A stretch of DNA of 64,000 bases from Granulosicoccus sp963833195 (GCA_963833195.1 CAWHXF010000027.1:1-64000); one strand, 5' to 3'. Shown: positions 38,461-47,101, counted from the first letter of the stretch. Notes: generated by a model from the letters alone, not told the origin. Numbers and translations: made by a program.

Positions 38461-39897
38461 TCAGGTTTCGTCCGATGCCGGCATGCCGCGCGAGGCCGGG
38501 AAGTCGAGGTGAAAGGTGGCTCCCCGACCGGGCACGCTCTGGATCGTGAGCGCCCCGCCGTGGCGCTGCACCACGTGCTTGACGATGGCGAGCCCGAGCC
38601 CCGTGCCGCCGCGCTCGCGCGAGCGGCCCCGGTCCACGCGGTAGAAGCGCTCGCTCAGCCGGGCGAGGTGGCGCGCCTCGATGCCCGGACCGTCGTCGGC
38701 GACCGTGAAGCGCGCCGAGCCGTCCCCCGTCCGGCCCCAGCCGACGCTGACCGTGGCGCCCGCGCCCGCGTAGCGCGCCGCGTTGACCAGGAGGTTCTGG
38801 CACGCGCTGTAGATCTCGTGGCGCGAGCCGCGCAGGTGCAGGGACTCGTCGAGCCGCAGCACGTGTCGCTGGCGCGCCGCGTCCCGGTCGCCCTCGGTCA
38901 TGGTGGCGACGAGCTCGCGCACCATGTCCGGCACGGCCACCTCGTCGCCCTCGCCGTCGTCGAGCGGGTTGGACTCGAGCTTCGAGAGCTCCAGCAGGTT
39001 CTCGACGATGTCCTGCATGCGCCGCGACTGGGTCTGCACGCGGACGAGCGCATCGCGCGCGTCGTCCGGCAGCCGCGCGTCGTCGTCCAGCATCTCCAGG
39101 TAGCCGTTGATCACGGTCAGCGGCGTGCGCAGCTCGTGCGAGACGTCGGCGACGAAGGCGCTGCGCATCTCGCGCACGCGCACGCGCTGCGTCACGTCGC
39201 GCGCGATCAGCACCGACAGCTTCTTGCTCGAGCGCACCAGGCGCAGCCCCAGGGTGCGGCCCGGGCGGTGCGGGCTGTCGATCTCCACGTCGCCGAGCGT
39301 GTCGTTGTCGGGATCGTCGAGGAACGCGCGCATCTCGGGACTGCGCACGAGGTTGTCGAATCTCTGGCCGCGGTCGCGCTCGGGCAGCACGCCGAGGATG
39401 TCGCGCGCCGCGGGGTTGGCCCAGTGGATCTGGCGCTGCTGGTCGAGCACGATGGTGGCGTCGGGCAGCTCGGCGGCCAGCCGATCGAACTGCGCGAGCG
39501 CGCTGCGGTAGCGGTTCTTCTGCTTCCTGGAATACTTCTTCTCGCGGTGCACCAGCTCGATGATGGCGTCGGTGACGCCGCTGGACGGCGGCGCGTTCCT
39601 CGCCTTGCCGCCGCAGCGCAGCCATTCGAGCACCGCGTCCACGCGCAGCAGCAGCCACACGAGGTAGCCGAGCGAGAAGGCGAGCGGCAGCAGGGCCGGC
39701 ACGCCGATCAGGGCGCCGAGGCCCGCCGATCCGGCCAGTCCCCAGGCGATCGCCGCGAGCTCGCGGCGGGCAAGCGCCGAAGGGCCGCGCGAGATGGGCG
39801 CACGGCGCTTGCCGGACGTCGGAACGGACATCGGCGCGGGCGCGGGCTCGCCCGCGGAGGGCGCGCTGGAGGTCGTGGGCTGGGAAGCGGCGGGCAC
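38461..39897 (-). CDS. phoR: Phosphate regulon sensor kinase PhoR
   Basis: 478 residues. Two closely spaced N-terminal helices (about 47-85), a PAS-like domain (PDATIVLDQQRQIHWANPAARDILG, about 145-235), HisKA with His254 in DVSHELRTPL, and an HATPase domain with N box NLLVNAARYA, G1 DDGPGI and G2 GGTGLGLAIVKHVV. Responds to phosphate through PstSCAB-PhoU and phosphorylates PhoB. Start is uncertain: GTG 39897 or ATG 39831. Lies 66 bp after phoB. The Pro/Ala/Ser-rich first 35 residues are unusual. Confidence 0.95.
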   Translation of the reverse strand: MPAASQPTTSSAPSAGEPAPAPMSVPTSGKRRAPISRGPSALARRELAAIAWGLAGSAGLGALIGVPALLPLAFSLGYLVWLLLRVDAVLEWLRCGGKARNAPPSSGVTDAIIELVHREKKYSRKQKNRYRSALAQFDRLAAELPDATIVLDQQRQIHWANPAARDILGVLPERDRGQRFDNLVRSPEMRAFLDDPDNDTLGDVEIDSPHRPGRTLGLRLVRSSKKLSVLIARDVTQRVRVREMRSAFVADVSHELRTPLTVINGYLEMLDDDARLPDDARDALVRVQTQSRRMQDIVENLLELSKLESNPLDDGEGDEVAVPDMVRELVATMTEGDRDAARQRHVLRLDESLHLRGSRHEIYSACQNLLVNAARYAGAGATVSVGWGRTGDGSARFTVADDGPGIEARHLARLSERFYRVDRGRSRERGGTGLGLAIVKHVVQRHGGALTIQSVPGRGATFHLDFPASRGMPASDET

Positions 39898-39963
39898 GCT
39901 GGCATCGCTGGCCGGGCGGGGGGCGAAGGATACGGTGCGCGGGCCGCCTGCGCCCGACCCGGC

Positions 39964-40650
39964 TCAGCCGGGCGCCATGCGATACCCGGCCCCGCGCACC
40001 GTTTCGAGAAGCCCGTCGGCCCCGTGCGGCTTCAGGCTCTTCCTGAGCCGCAGCACGTGCACGTCCACCGTGCGCTCCTCGATGAAGGTGCCGGGCCCCC
40101 AGACGTGGTCCAGCAGCTGCGCCCGGCTGTAGACCCGGTCGGGGTGCTTCATGAGGAACGCCAGCAGCTTGAACTCGGTGTGTCCGAGCGGCACGGCGGT
40201 GCCCCGCGCGCTGACCCGGTGCGCGGGCACGTCGAGGCTCAGCGGCCCGATGGTGACGATCCCGTCGCCCGCGTAGTCCTTGCTGCGACGCAGCAGCGCC
40301 CGCACGCGCGCCTGCAGCTCGCGCGGCGAGAAGGGCTTGGTCAGGTAGTCGTCGGCGCCGGCGTCCAGCCCCGCCGCGATGTCGCGCTCGTCGGTGCGCG
40401 CGGTCAGCATGATGACGGGCAGCGCGCGCGTCGCCTCGTCACGCCGCAGGGCGCGGACGTATTCGAGGCCGCTGCCGCCCGGCAGCATCCAGTCGACGAG
40501 CGCGAGATCGGGCGTGCCGTTCGCGACCACCGCGCGCGCCGCGCGCACGTCCTCGGCGCCGATCACCTCGTGCCCGTCACGCTCCAGCGCGAAGCGCACG
40601 AGATCGCGGATGTCGGGCTCGTCCTCGAGGGCGAGGATGCGTGCGCTCAT
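39964..40650 (-). CDS. phoB: Phosphate regulon response regulator PhoB
   Basis: 228 residues. Receiver domain with Asp53 (LVDWMLPGG), acidic pair EDEP and K in LTKPF; OmpR/PhoB winged-helix domain with VPLGHTEFKLLAFLM, RAQLLDHVWG and the recognition helix TVDVHVLRLRKSL. Phosphorylated PhoB binds Pho boxes to turn on phosphate-starvation genes. ATG 40650 is clear; the frame stays open far upstream across the antisense dnaX region, which is not coding. A Pho box lies 47 bp upstream, indicating autoregulation. Confidence 0.97.
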   Translation of the reverse strand: MSARILALEDEPDIRDLVRFALERDGHEVIGAEDVRAARAVVANGTPDLALVDWMLPGGSGLEYVRALRRDEATRALPVIMLTARTDERDIAAGLDAGADDYLTKPFSPRELQARVRALLRRSKDYAGDGIVTIGPLSLDVPAHRVSARGTAVPLGHTEFKLLAFLMKHPDRVYSRAQLLDHVWGPGTFIEERTVDVHVLRLRKSLKPHGADGLLETVRGAGYRMAPG

Positions 40651-40696
40651 GGCAGGGGTCGTCGTCCGGCGTGGGGGCCAGTGTCGGCCGGGAGGT

Positions 40697-40714
40697 GTGA
40701 CAGGGGCGTGACGG
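40697..40714 (-). promoter_or_regulatory. Pho box upstream of phoB
   Basis: On the minus strand CCGTCAC-GCCC-CTGTCAC: two seven-base half-sites with a four-base spacer, the same design as the site before pstS. No strong -10 lies 10 bp downstream (CGACAC). Indicates autoregulation of phoBR by PhoB. Confidence 0.75.
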
Positions 40715-40727
40715 TAGCCGGTCCCGG

Positions 40728-40756
40728 TTGCGGCCGCGCCCCGCCCGCGCCACAAT
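40728..40756 (+). promoter_or_regulatory. Promoter of the 4.5S RNA gene
   Basis: TTGCGG (40728-40733) and CACAAT (40751-40756) are separated by 17 bp. The predicted start, 7 bases downstream, coincides with the first paired base of the 4.5S RNA at 40763. Confidence 0.65.
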
Positions 40757-40762
40757 GCACGC

Positions 40763-40877
40763 GGCGTTCCGTATCGGCACTCCCGCGACGACAAGCCGTG
40801 AACCCCGTCAGGCCCGGAAGGGAGCAGCGGCAGCGGTGGATTCGGGTGCCGGGATGCGGCTGGTGCGGAATGCCACC
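40763..40877 (+). ncRNA. ffs: Signal recognition particle RNA (4.5S RNA)
   Basis: The domain IV hairpin is unmistakable: GTCAGGCCCGGAAGGGAGCA followed by GCGGCAG, with the GGAAG tetraloop and asymmetric AGCA bulge that bind Ffh, and the 3' strand GTGCCGGGATGCGGCTGG. The terminal stem pairs GGCGTTCCG (40763) with CGGAATGCC (ending 40874), and TCCCGCGAC corresponds to the usual upper-stem segment. Length about 115 nt matches the short gammaproteobacterial form. It lies directly before dnaX, an arrangement seen in several gammaproteobacteria. Confidence 0.95.
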
Positions 40878-40944
40878 CGATCACGCAACTCGACCCCACA
40901 TCAGACAACCTGCCCGGCCCCCGTGCCGGCGGGCCCGGCGGGCA

Positions 40945-42822
40945 ATGAGCTACAAGGTCCTCGCCCGCAAGTGGCGGCCGCAGCGCTTCAGCGACATGCT
41001 CGGCCAGGAGCCGGTGCTGCGCGCGCTCGTCAACGCGCTGGACTCCGGCAGGCTCCACCACGCGTACCTGTTCACGGGCATGCGCGGCGTCGGCAAGACG
41101 ACGATCGCGCGCATCTTCGCCAAGTGCCTGAACTGCGAGGTCCGGGGCGTCTCGTCCACGCCGTGCGGCGAGTGCGCCACCTGCAGGGACATCGAGGCCG
41201 GGCGCTTCATGGACCTCATCGAGGTCGACGCCGCCTCGCGCACCAAGGTCGAGGAGACGCGCGAGCTGCTGGAGAACGTGCCCTACGCGCCGGCCAGTGG
41301 CCGCTACAAGGTGTACCTCATCGACGAGGTGCACATGTTCTCCTCGTCGAGCTTCAACGCGCTCCTGAAGACGCTCGAGGAGCCGCCCGAGCACGTCAAG
41401 TTCCTGCTCGCGACCACCGACCCGCAGAAGGTGCCGGTCACCGTGCTGTCGCGCTGCCTGCAGTTCAATCTCAGGCGCATGGCGCCGGACCGGCTCGCCG
41501 ATTATCTCGCCGGCATCCTCGAGGCCGAGGGCATCGAGGCCGAGCGCCCGGGCCTGGACCTGATCGCGCGCGCCTCCGAAGGCAGCGTGCGGGACTCGCT
41601 GAGCCTCGTGGAGCAGGCCGCCGCGTACGGGCAGGGGGCGGTGCGCGCCACGGACGTCGAATCCATGCTCGGCCGCGTCTCCATCGAGCGGCTGCTGGGG
41701 CTCGTCGACGCGCTGGCCGCCGGCGACGTGCCCGCGCTCTTCGCGCGCACCGACGCGCTCGCCGAGTACGCGCCCGACTTCGCGGAGCTCCTCGGGGAGC
41801 TCCTCGGGCTCATGCACCGGCTCGCCATGCTGCAGAGCGTGCCGGGCAGCGTGGACCCCTCCATGGCGGGCCACGCGATGCTCGAACGGCTGGCCGCGGC
41901 CGTGGCGCCGGAGGAGGTACAGCTCTGGTATCAGATCGGTCTGCACGCGCGCCGCGACATGCCGTTCGCGCCGGACGCGCGCGAGAGCTTCGACATGGCG
42001 CTGCTGCGCATGCACGCGTTCCGGCCGCAGGAGGCGGGGCCGGGGTCCGGGCGGACGCCCGCCGCGCCGGTCGCGCGGGCGGACGCGCAGCCGTCGGACC
42101 CGCCCGCCGCCATGCTCGCCGCGGCGCTCTCCCCGGAGTCGGTGCCGGCGTCCGCTCCCGCGGAAGCCTCCAGGCCACCGGCCGGATCCTTGCCCGTGAT
42201 CGGCGGCGCGCGCGCCGGGCCCGGCGCCACGCCCGCATCCGAAACCGCCCGCTCCGCGAGCGCCCACCCCGCGAACGCCCGCGCGGCGAACGCCCACCCG
42301 GCGAACGCCCGCCCGGCGAACGCGGCCGCGGCCCACGGCGCCCCGCACCCGCACGTGCTGCCCGTGCGCGGCGCGACCGATGTCGACCGCCTGCACGTGG
42401 CCAAGGGCGGTTCGCTGCAGGCCTTGTCCGCGACTCCCTGGAGCGAGATCGTCGGCGGGCTCGGCCTGTCCGGCATGCCGCGCCAGCTCGCCGCGCACGC
42501 GGCGCTCGTCGGCGTCGAGGGCGCGCGCGTCGCGCTGCGGCTCGGGACCGAGCACGAGTACCTGAACACGCCTCGCTTCGTCGGCCGGCTGCGCGAGGCG
42601 CTGTCGGCCTGGGCGGGCACCGAGGTGCAGCTCGATCTCGGCACCGCCGACGCGGCCGCGGACGCGCCGCTCGAGACCCCGGCGCTGCTGGAACGCAAGC
42701 ACGAGGCCGCGCGGCTCGACGACGCGCGCGCGGCGATCGAGGCCGACCCGAAGCTCGCCTGGCTCGCCGAGCAGTTGAACGGCGAGGTGGATCCGACCTC
42801 CGTGCAACCGCTCGCCGACTGA
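40945..42822 (+). CDS. dnaX: DNA polymerase III subunits tau/gamma
   Basis: 625 residues. Clamp-loader ATPase: Walker A GMRGVGKTT (45-53), a zinc module with C61, C64, C74, C77 and C80, Walker B YLIDEVHMFS, sensor 1 and the SRC motif (VLSRCLQF). Domain III follows to about 370; beyond it lies a Pro/Ala-rich linker with a five-residue repeat (NARPA/NAHPA), then a C-terminal domain resembling tau domain V. No A-rich slippery site for gamma production is visible in this GC-rich gene. ATG 40945 is the first start after the 4.5S RNA gene; the long upstream frame is antisense to phoBR. Confidence 0.95.
   Translation: MSYKVLARKWRPQRFSDMLGQEPVLRALVNALDSGRLHHAYLFTGMRGVGKTTIARIFAKCLNCEVRGVSSTPCGECATCRDIEAGRFMDLIEVDAASRTKVEETRELLENVPYAPASGRYKVYLIDEVHMFSSSSFNALLKTLEEPPEHVKFLLATTDPQKVPVTVLSRCLQFNLRRMAPDRLADYLAGILEAEGIEAERPGLDLIARASEGSVRDSLSLVEQAAAYGQGAVRATDVESMLGRVSIERLLGLVDALAAGDVPALFARTDALAEYAPDFAELLGELLGLMHRLAMLQSVPGSVDPSMAGHAMLERLAAAVAPEEVQLWYQIGLHARRDMPFAPDARESFDMALLRMHAFRPQEAGPGSGRTPAAPVARADAQPSDPPAAMLAAALSPESVPASAPAEASRPPAGSLPVIGGARAGPGATPASETARSASAHPANARAANAHPANARPANAAAAHGAPHPHVLPVRGATDVDRLHVAKGGSLQALSATPWSEIVGGLGLSGMPRQLAAHAALVGVEGARVALRLGTEHEYLNTPRFVGRLREALSAWAGTEVQLDLGTADAAADAPLETPALLERKHEAARLDDARAAIEADPKLAWLAEQLNGEVDPTSVQPLAD
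42256..42330. repeat. 15-bp tandem repeat, five copies, inside dnaX
   Basis: Five 15-base units of GCGAACGCCCRCSCG type encode repeated ANARP/ANAHP pentapeptides in the linker between the clamp-loader core and the C-terminal domain of DnaX. The period is the same as in the cmoB repeat though the sequence differs. Confidence 0.9.
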
Positions 42823-42886
42823 TGCGGGTAGCGTTGTCCGGCCCCCCGTCCCGCGCCCAGCGGGCATTCGACCCGGAGAGACTTTC

Positions 42887-43213
42887 ATGAAAGGCGGCAT
42901 CGGCAACCTGATGAAGCAAGCGCAGAAGATGCAGGAGGACATGCAGCGCGCGCAGTCGGAAATCGCCTCGATGGAGATCGAGGGACAGAGCGGCGGCGGT
43001 CTGGTGAAGGTCGTCATGAACGGCCAGCACGAGCTGTCGAAGGTCACCATCGACCCCTCGGTGTTCGGCGAGGACGACCGGGAAATGCTCGAGGATCTGG
43101 TGGCCGCCGCCGTCAACGACGCCTCGCAGCGCCTCGCCACGGTGTCGAAGGAGAAGCTGTCCGGGCTCGCGAGCGGTCTGGAGCTGCCGCCCGGCATGAA
43201 GCTGCCGTTCTGA
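42887..43213 (+). CDS. ybaB: YbaB/EbfC family nucleoid-associated protein
   Basis: 108 residues: KGGIGNLMKQAQKMQEDMQRAQ, a long helix, and a beta hairpin with GGGLVKVVMNGQHELSKVTIDP. A small DNA-binding dimer often found between dnaX and recR, as here. GGAGAG six bases upstream is a good ribosome-binding site. Confidence 0.96.
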   Translation: MKGGIGNLMKQAQKMQEDMQRAQSEIASMEIEGQSGGGLVKVVMNGQHELSKVTIDPSVFGEDDREMLEDLVAAAVNDASQRLATVSKEKLSGLASGLELPPGMKLPF

Positions 43214-43241
43214 ACCGCGCACCCGCACCGGGAAGGGACTG

Positions 43242-43844
43242 ATGGCGAGCGGGTTGCTCGAGGATCTGGTGGAGCGCCTGCGCGTGCTGCCGGGCGTGGG
43301 GCCGAAGTCGGCGCAGCGCATGGCGCTGCACCTGCTGCAGCGCGACCGCGAGGGCGCGCGGCGGCTCGGTCGGACCCTGCTCGAGAGCATGGAGCGCGTG
43401 CAGCACTGCGAGCTGTGCCGCATCTTCACCGAGACCCAGCCGTGCCGGTGGTGCGGCGATCCGGCGCGCGACGCCTCGAAGCTGTGCGTCGTCGAGGCGC
43501 CCGCCGACGTGCTGGCGATCGACCGCGCGACCGACTGGGACGGGCGCTTCTTCGTGCTGCTCGGGCACTTGTCGCCGCTCGACGGCATCGGGCCGGCGGA
43601 CATCGGGCTGGATCTGTTCGAGCGGCGGCTGGACTCCGGCGAGGTCGGCGAGGTGACGCTCGCCACCAACCAGACCGTCGAGGGGCTCGCCACCGCGCGC
43701 TACATCGCGGGACTGTGCGCGCGTCGCGAGGTGCCGGTCATGCAGATCCGGCGCGGCGTGCCGGTGGGCGGCGAGCTCGAGTTCGCGGACGGCGGCACGC
43801 TGTCGGTGGCCTTCGCCGAGCGCACGCGCGTGGGCGGACCCTGA
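43242..43844 (+). CDS. recR: Recombination protein RecR
   Basis: 200 residues. Helix-hairpin-helix start LVERLRVLPGVGPKSAQRMALHLL, a zinc finger with C-x2-C...C-x2-C (CELCRIFTETQPCRWC), a Toprim domain (LCVVEAPADVLAID) and a Walker B-like C-terminus. With RecF and RecO it loads RecA onto SSB-coated gaps; recO is 13 kb away in this window. GGAAGGGAC before the ATG is the ribosome-binding site. The C-terminus is convergent with orn. Confidence 0.97.
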   Translation: MASGLLEDLVERLRVLPGVGPKSAQRMALHLLQRDREGARRLGRTLLESMERVQHCELCRIFTETQPCRWCGDPARDASKLCVVEAPADVLAIDRATDWDGRFFVLLGHLSPLDGIGPADIGLDLFERRLDSGEVGEVTLATNQTVEGLATARYIAGLCARREVPVMQIRRGVPVGGELEFADGGTLSVAFAERTRVGGP

Positions 43845-43881
43845 AGCGCCCGGGCGCCGCCGGGTCGGACCGGGTGGCGGT

Positions 43882-44427
43882 TCAGATGCTGAACACGTGC
43901 TTTCGGTAGTGCCTGAGCTCCGCGATGGACTCGCGGATGTCGTCGAGCGCCTTGTGCGTGTTCTTCTTCCTGAAGTCGAGGCCGTCGTCGGGCGCCCAGC
44001 GGCGCACCAGCTCCTTCACGGTGCTGACGTCGAGGTTCCTGTAGTGGAAGAAGTCCTCGAGCGTGGGCATGGTGCGCACCATGAAGCGACGGTCCTGGCA
44101 GATGCTGTTGCCGCACATGGGGCTCTTGTGGCGCGCGCTCCAGCCCTTCAGGAAGTCGAGCGTGGCGGCCTCGGCATCGGCGAGCGTCACGTCGGTGGTG
44201 CGCACCCGCTCGGTCAGCCCGGAGTCCCCGTGGTGCGTGGTGTTCCACTCGTCCATGCCGGCCAGCACGTCCTCGCCGACGTGAATGGCCAGCACCGGCC
44301 CCTCCGCGAGCGTGTTCAGCTCGGAGTCGGTGACGATGGTGGCGATCTCGATGACGGTGTCCACGTCGGGATCCAGCCCGGTCATCTCGAGATCGACCCA
44401 CACGAGGTTGTCGTCGCTGACGGGCAT
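43882..44427 (-). CDS. orn: Oligoribonuclease
   Basis: 181 residues, as in E. coli. A DEDDh exonuclease that degrades 2-5 nt RNA and pGpG. Motifs: WVDLEMTGLD (Exo I), GNSICQDRRFM (Exo II) and the Exo III region KKNTHKALDDIRESI. Start ATG 44427 is chosen by homology; an upstream ATG at 44478 overlaps rsgA on the other strand. Divergent from rsgA with 29 bp between starts, a conserved pair. Confidence 0.97.
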   Translation of the reverse strand: MPVSDDNLVWVDLEMTGLDPDVDTVIEIATIVTDSELNTLAEGPVLAIHVGEDVLAGMDEWNTTHHGDSGLTERVRTTDVTLADAEAATLDFLKGWSARHKSPMCGNSICQDRRFMVRTMPTLEDFFHYRNLDVSTVKELVRRWAPDDGLDFRKKNTHKALDDIRESIAELRHYRKHVFSI

Positions 44428-44456
44428 CGGGCGGTGGGGCTCGGGTCGGTGGGTCT

Positions 44457-45368
44457 GTGAAGGGCGGCATTCAAGCACGAAAGGGCGGCCCCGGCGGGAG
44501 CGAGGGCAGGCGCGTGATCGCGAACCTCGGCCGCGCGCTCGTCGTCGACGATGCCGGCGCGCCGCGCCAGGTGATGCCGCTGCGCCAGCTCCCGCTCGTG
44601 GTCGCGGGCGATCTGGTGCGCCTCGCCACCGATGCCGCGGGCGTGGAGCGCGTCGTGGAGCTGCTGCCGCGCGCCACGCTGCTGGAGCGCCCGGGCGAGC
44701 ACGGGCGCGACAAGGCGCTCGCGGCGAACCTCACGCATCTCGCCATCGTCTCGGCCGCCCCGCCCGGCATCGACACGATGCTGATCGACCAGTTCTGCAT
44801 CGGTGCGCGCCGCGGCGGGCTCGAAGCCATCGTGGTCGTGAACAAGATCGAGCTGCTGGACGAGGCGCGGCGCGGGCGCGTGGCGACGATGCTCGCCGCG
44901 TATGCCGCCGCGGGCCACCCGACCGTGACCTGCGACGCGAAGGCCGACGGCGGCCTCGCGGAGCTGCGCACCGAGCTGGCCGACCGGGCCGTGGCGCTCG
45001 TCGGGGCGAGCGGCGTCGGCAAGTCCTCGATCGTGTCCGCGCTGCTGCCGGACCTGGACGTGCGCGTGGGTGCGGTGTCCGCGACCACCGGGCTCGGCGC
45101 GCACACGACGAGCGTGACCTGCTGGTACGACCTGCCGGACGGCGGCGCCCTCGTCGACTCGCCCGGGGTGCGCCAGTACGCGGTCGAGACGCTGACGAAC
45201 GCGGACGTGCGCGCGGGCTACGCCGAGATCCGCCTCCTCGCCGAGGGTTGCCGGTTCAACGACTGCAGCCACGTCGTGGAGCCGGGCTGCGCGGTGCGCG
45301 GCGCGCTGGACGCCGGGACGCTGGCCGCGTTCCGCTACGCGAACTACCGCCGGCTCGCGGGGGTGTAG
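44457..45368 (+). CDS. rsgA: Ribosome small-subunit GTPase RsgA
   Basis: 303 residues. OB-fold N-terminus (RALVVDDAG..RQVMPLRQLPLVVAGDLVRL), circularly permuted GTPase with NKIELL (G4) before GASGVGKSS (G1), T..GLGAHTTS (G2) and DSPGV (G3), and a C-terminal zinc motif CRFNDCSHVVEPGC. A late 30S assembly factor. GTG 44457 is the first start with the family N-terminus; the 20 residues before the OB fold are Gly/Arg-rich. Confidence 0.95.
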   Translation: MKGGIQARKGGPGGSEGRRVIANLGRALVVDDAGAPRQVMPLRQLPLVVAGDLVRLATDAAGVERVVELLPRATLLERPGEHGRDKALAANLTHLAIVSAAPPGIDTMLIDQFCIGARRGGLEAIVVVNKIELLDEARRGRVATMLAAYAAAGHPTVTCDAKADGGLAELRTELADRAVALVGASGVGKSSIVSALLPDLDVRVGAVSATTGLGAHTTSVTCWYDLPDGGALVDSPGVRQYAVETLTNADVRAGYAEIRLLAEGCRFNDCSHVVEPGCAVRGALDAGTLAAFRYANYRRLAGV

Positions 45369-45412
45369 CGGCGCGGCCGGCCGTCCCGGACCGCCCGGAC
45401 CGTCACGAGGCC

Positions 45413-46297
45413 TCAGCCGCGCTCCTTCGGAAGCTCCGGACGGTTGCCCCAGACCGACCACGCACCGTCGAGCCCGCGCACGTCGGGGAAGCCGGCGCTG
45501 CGCATCAGCAACCAGGTGACGGCCGAGCGCTGGTGCGTCTGGCAGTACACGACCACGCGGTGCTCGGGCCGGACGTCGAGCTCGGCGAGCTGTTCGCGCA
45601 GCCGTTCGGGGGACAGCGCACGGCCCTCGGGGTCGAGCTGGCGCGTCCACTCGAGGTGGATGGCGCCGGGCACGCGACCGCCCTCGGCGCTGCGCACGTC
45701 GGTGCCCGCGTACTCCGCGGCGCCGCGCACGTCCAGCACGCGCAGCCGCGCGTCGCCGAGTTCGCCGTGCAGCTCGTCGGCGCTCGCGAGGGTCCGGGCA
45801 TCGGGTTCGTCCGCGGGCAGGGCGAGCCCGTCGACGGCGCCCGCGGGCACGGCGTCGCCGCGTTCGAGCTCGCCGCCGGCCGCCCCCCAGGCCCGCAGGC
45901 CGCCGTCTAGCCAGCCGATGTCCGCAAGGCCCCAGGCGTGCAGCACCCACACCGCGCGCGCGGCCGTCGTCGCGCCGCCGGCGTCCAGCACGACGGTGCG
46001 GCCCGCCCGCCCGATGCCGGCCTCGGCCACGATGCGCTCGGCCGTGGCCCGGTCCGGCAGCAGGCCGTTGGCGGGCGGTGCCGCGCGGTTCAGCAGCGCG
46101 GGATCGAGGTGCACCGAGCCCGGCACGTGACCGGCCGCGAACTCCGCGGCCGGGCGCACGTCGACCACGCGGACGCCGGCCGGGCCGTCCGCCGAGTCGC
46201 CGGCCGACGCGGACAAGGCTTCCGACAGGGCCGCGGCCCCGATCAGGAACGGCATCGGCGCGGGCGCGTCGGGGGGCGGCGCGGCGGAGCTCGGCAT
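45413..46297 (-). CDS. Two-domain sulfurtransferase (SseA-like rhodanese)
   Basis: 294 residues in two rhodanese domains. The inactive first has RVVDVRPAAEFAAGHVPGSVH, the second RVLDVRGAAEYAG and the catalytic loop CQTHQRSA with a cysteine near residue 256. The loop differs from the CGSGVTA of SseA and from CRVG/CRIG of TST, so the donor is uncertain; 3-mercaptopyruvate or thiosulfate are the usual donors. ATG 46297 is used. Divergent from rpoE. Confidence 0.88.
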   Translation of the reverse strand: MPSSAAPPPDAPAPMPFLIGAAALSEALSASAGDSADGPAGVRVVDVRPAAEFAAGHVPGSVHLDPALLNRAAPPANGLLPDRATAERIVAEAGIGRAGRTVVLDAGGATTAARAVWVLHAWGLADIGWLDGGLRAWGAAGGELERGDAVPAGAVDGLALPADEPDARTLASADELHGELGDARLRVLDVRGAAEYAGTDVRSAEGGRVPGAIHLEWTRQLDPEGRALSPERLREQLAELDVRPEHRVVVYCQTHQRSAVTWLLMRSAGFPDVRGLDGAWSVWGNRPELPKERG

Positions 46298-46322
46298 GCG
46301 GGCGATCTCGTTCGGTGGCCGT

Positions 46323-46349
46323 GAACTATACCGACGGCGGTGGTTCAGA
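46323..46349 (+). promoter_or_regulatory. rpoE: Sigma-E-type promoter of rpoE
   Basis: GAACTA, 16 bp, TCAGA: one base from GAACTT in the -35 and a good match to the TCtgA-type -10 of the extracytoplasmic sigma factor. The predicted start is near 46356, about 35 bp before ATG 46391. It implies that rpoE drives its own operon. A TATAGT on the opposite strand (46330-46325) may serve the divergent sulfurtransferase gene. Confidence 0.7.
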
Positions 46350-46390
46350 CAGACCGTCGCCACCGGACGGACGGTGGATGTGGAGCTGAT

Positions 46391-47101
46391 ATGATCAACG
46401 GTCGGAAACAGGCGGTGGCCTCGGGCCTTCGCGCCGCCAGCGACGGCGCCGCTCCCGGGGTGGTACCCGGGGTCGCACCCACGGTTGGATTGCGGGAAGC
46501 CGGAAAGCCGCCCTTGAGCGACAGAGAGATCGACCAGGCGCTCGTGGAACGGGTGCAGCGCGGCGACAAGGGCGCGTTCGACCTGCTGGTGCTGAAGTAC
46601 CAGCACCGCATCGGCCATCTCGTGTCGCGCTACGTGCACGACAGCCACGAGTCCCAGGACGTCACCCAGGAGGCCTTCATCAAGGCCTACCGCGGCCTGA
46701 AGAACTTCCGGGGCGAGAGCGCGTTCTACACGTGGCTCTACCGCATTGCCATCAACACCTCGAAGAACCACCTGGTGACGATGGGCCGGAAGATCTCGGA
46801 CACCGGCATCGACGCGGCCGATGCCGAGCAGTACGAGGGCGGGGGTGCGCTGCGCGACACCGCCTCTCCCGAGCGCGAGGCGCTCACCGACGAGATCGCC
46901 GCCACCGTGCGCGCCGCCATCGACGGTCTGCCGGAGGACCTGCGCACCGCCATCGTGCTGCGCGAGTTCGAGGGCATGAGCTACGAGGAGATCGCGCAGG
47001 CGATGGACTGCCCCATCGGCACCGTGCGCTCGCGCATCTTCCGCGCGCGCGAGGCCATCGACGACGACCTGGAGCCCCTGATCGACGAGCGGCGCCGATG
47101 A
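46391..47101 (+). CDS. rpoE: Extracytoplasmic sigma factor RpoE (AlgU/sigma-E)
   Basis: 236 residues from ATG 46391, which has GGAG five bases upstream. A TTG at 46514 with GGAAAG upstream matches the E. coli start (MS...VERVQKGDQKAF) and would give 195 residues; the 41 extra residues are low-complexity. Region 2 shows YQHRIGHLVSRYV and DVTQEAFIKAYRGLKNFRGESAFYTWLYRIA, region 4 LPEDLRTAIVLREFEGMSYEEIAQAMDCPIGTVRSRIFRAREAI. Directs RNA polymerase to envelope-stress genes. Its stop overlaps rseA as ATGA. Confidence 0.96.
   Translation: MINGRKQAVASGLRAASDGAAPGVVPGVAPTVGLREAGKPPLSDREIDQALVERVQRGDKGAFDLLVLKYQHRIGHLVSRYVHDSHESQDVTQEAFIKAYRGLKNFRGESAFYTWLYRIAINTSKNHLVTMGRKISDTGIDAADAEQYEGGGALRDTASPEREALTDEIAATVRAAIDGLPEDLRTAIVLREFEGMSYEEIAQAMDCPIGTVRSRIFRAREAIDDDLEPLIDERRR

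Noticed and set aside
40945..42822. A programmed frameshift in dnaX producing gamma
   Set aside because: No A AAA AAG-type slippery site or following hairpin was found in the gene.
39964..43197. A PhoB form with an N-terminal extension of about 850 residues
   Set aside because: The extension is antisense to dnaX and the 4.5S RNA gene. PhoB starts at 40650 by homology.
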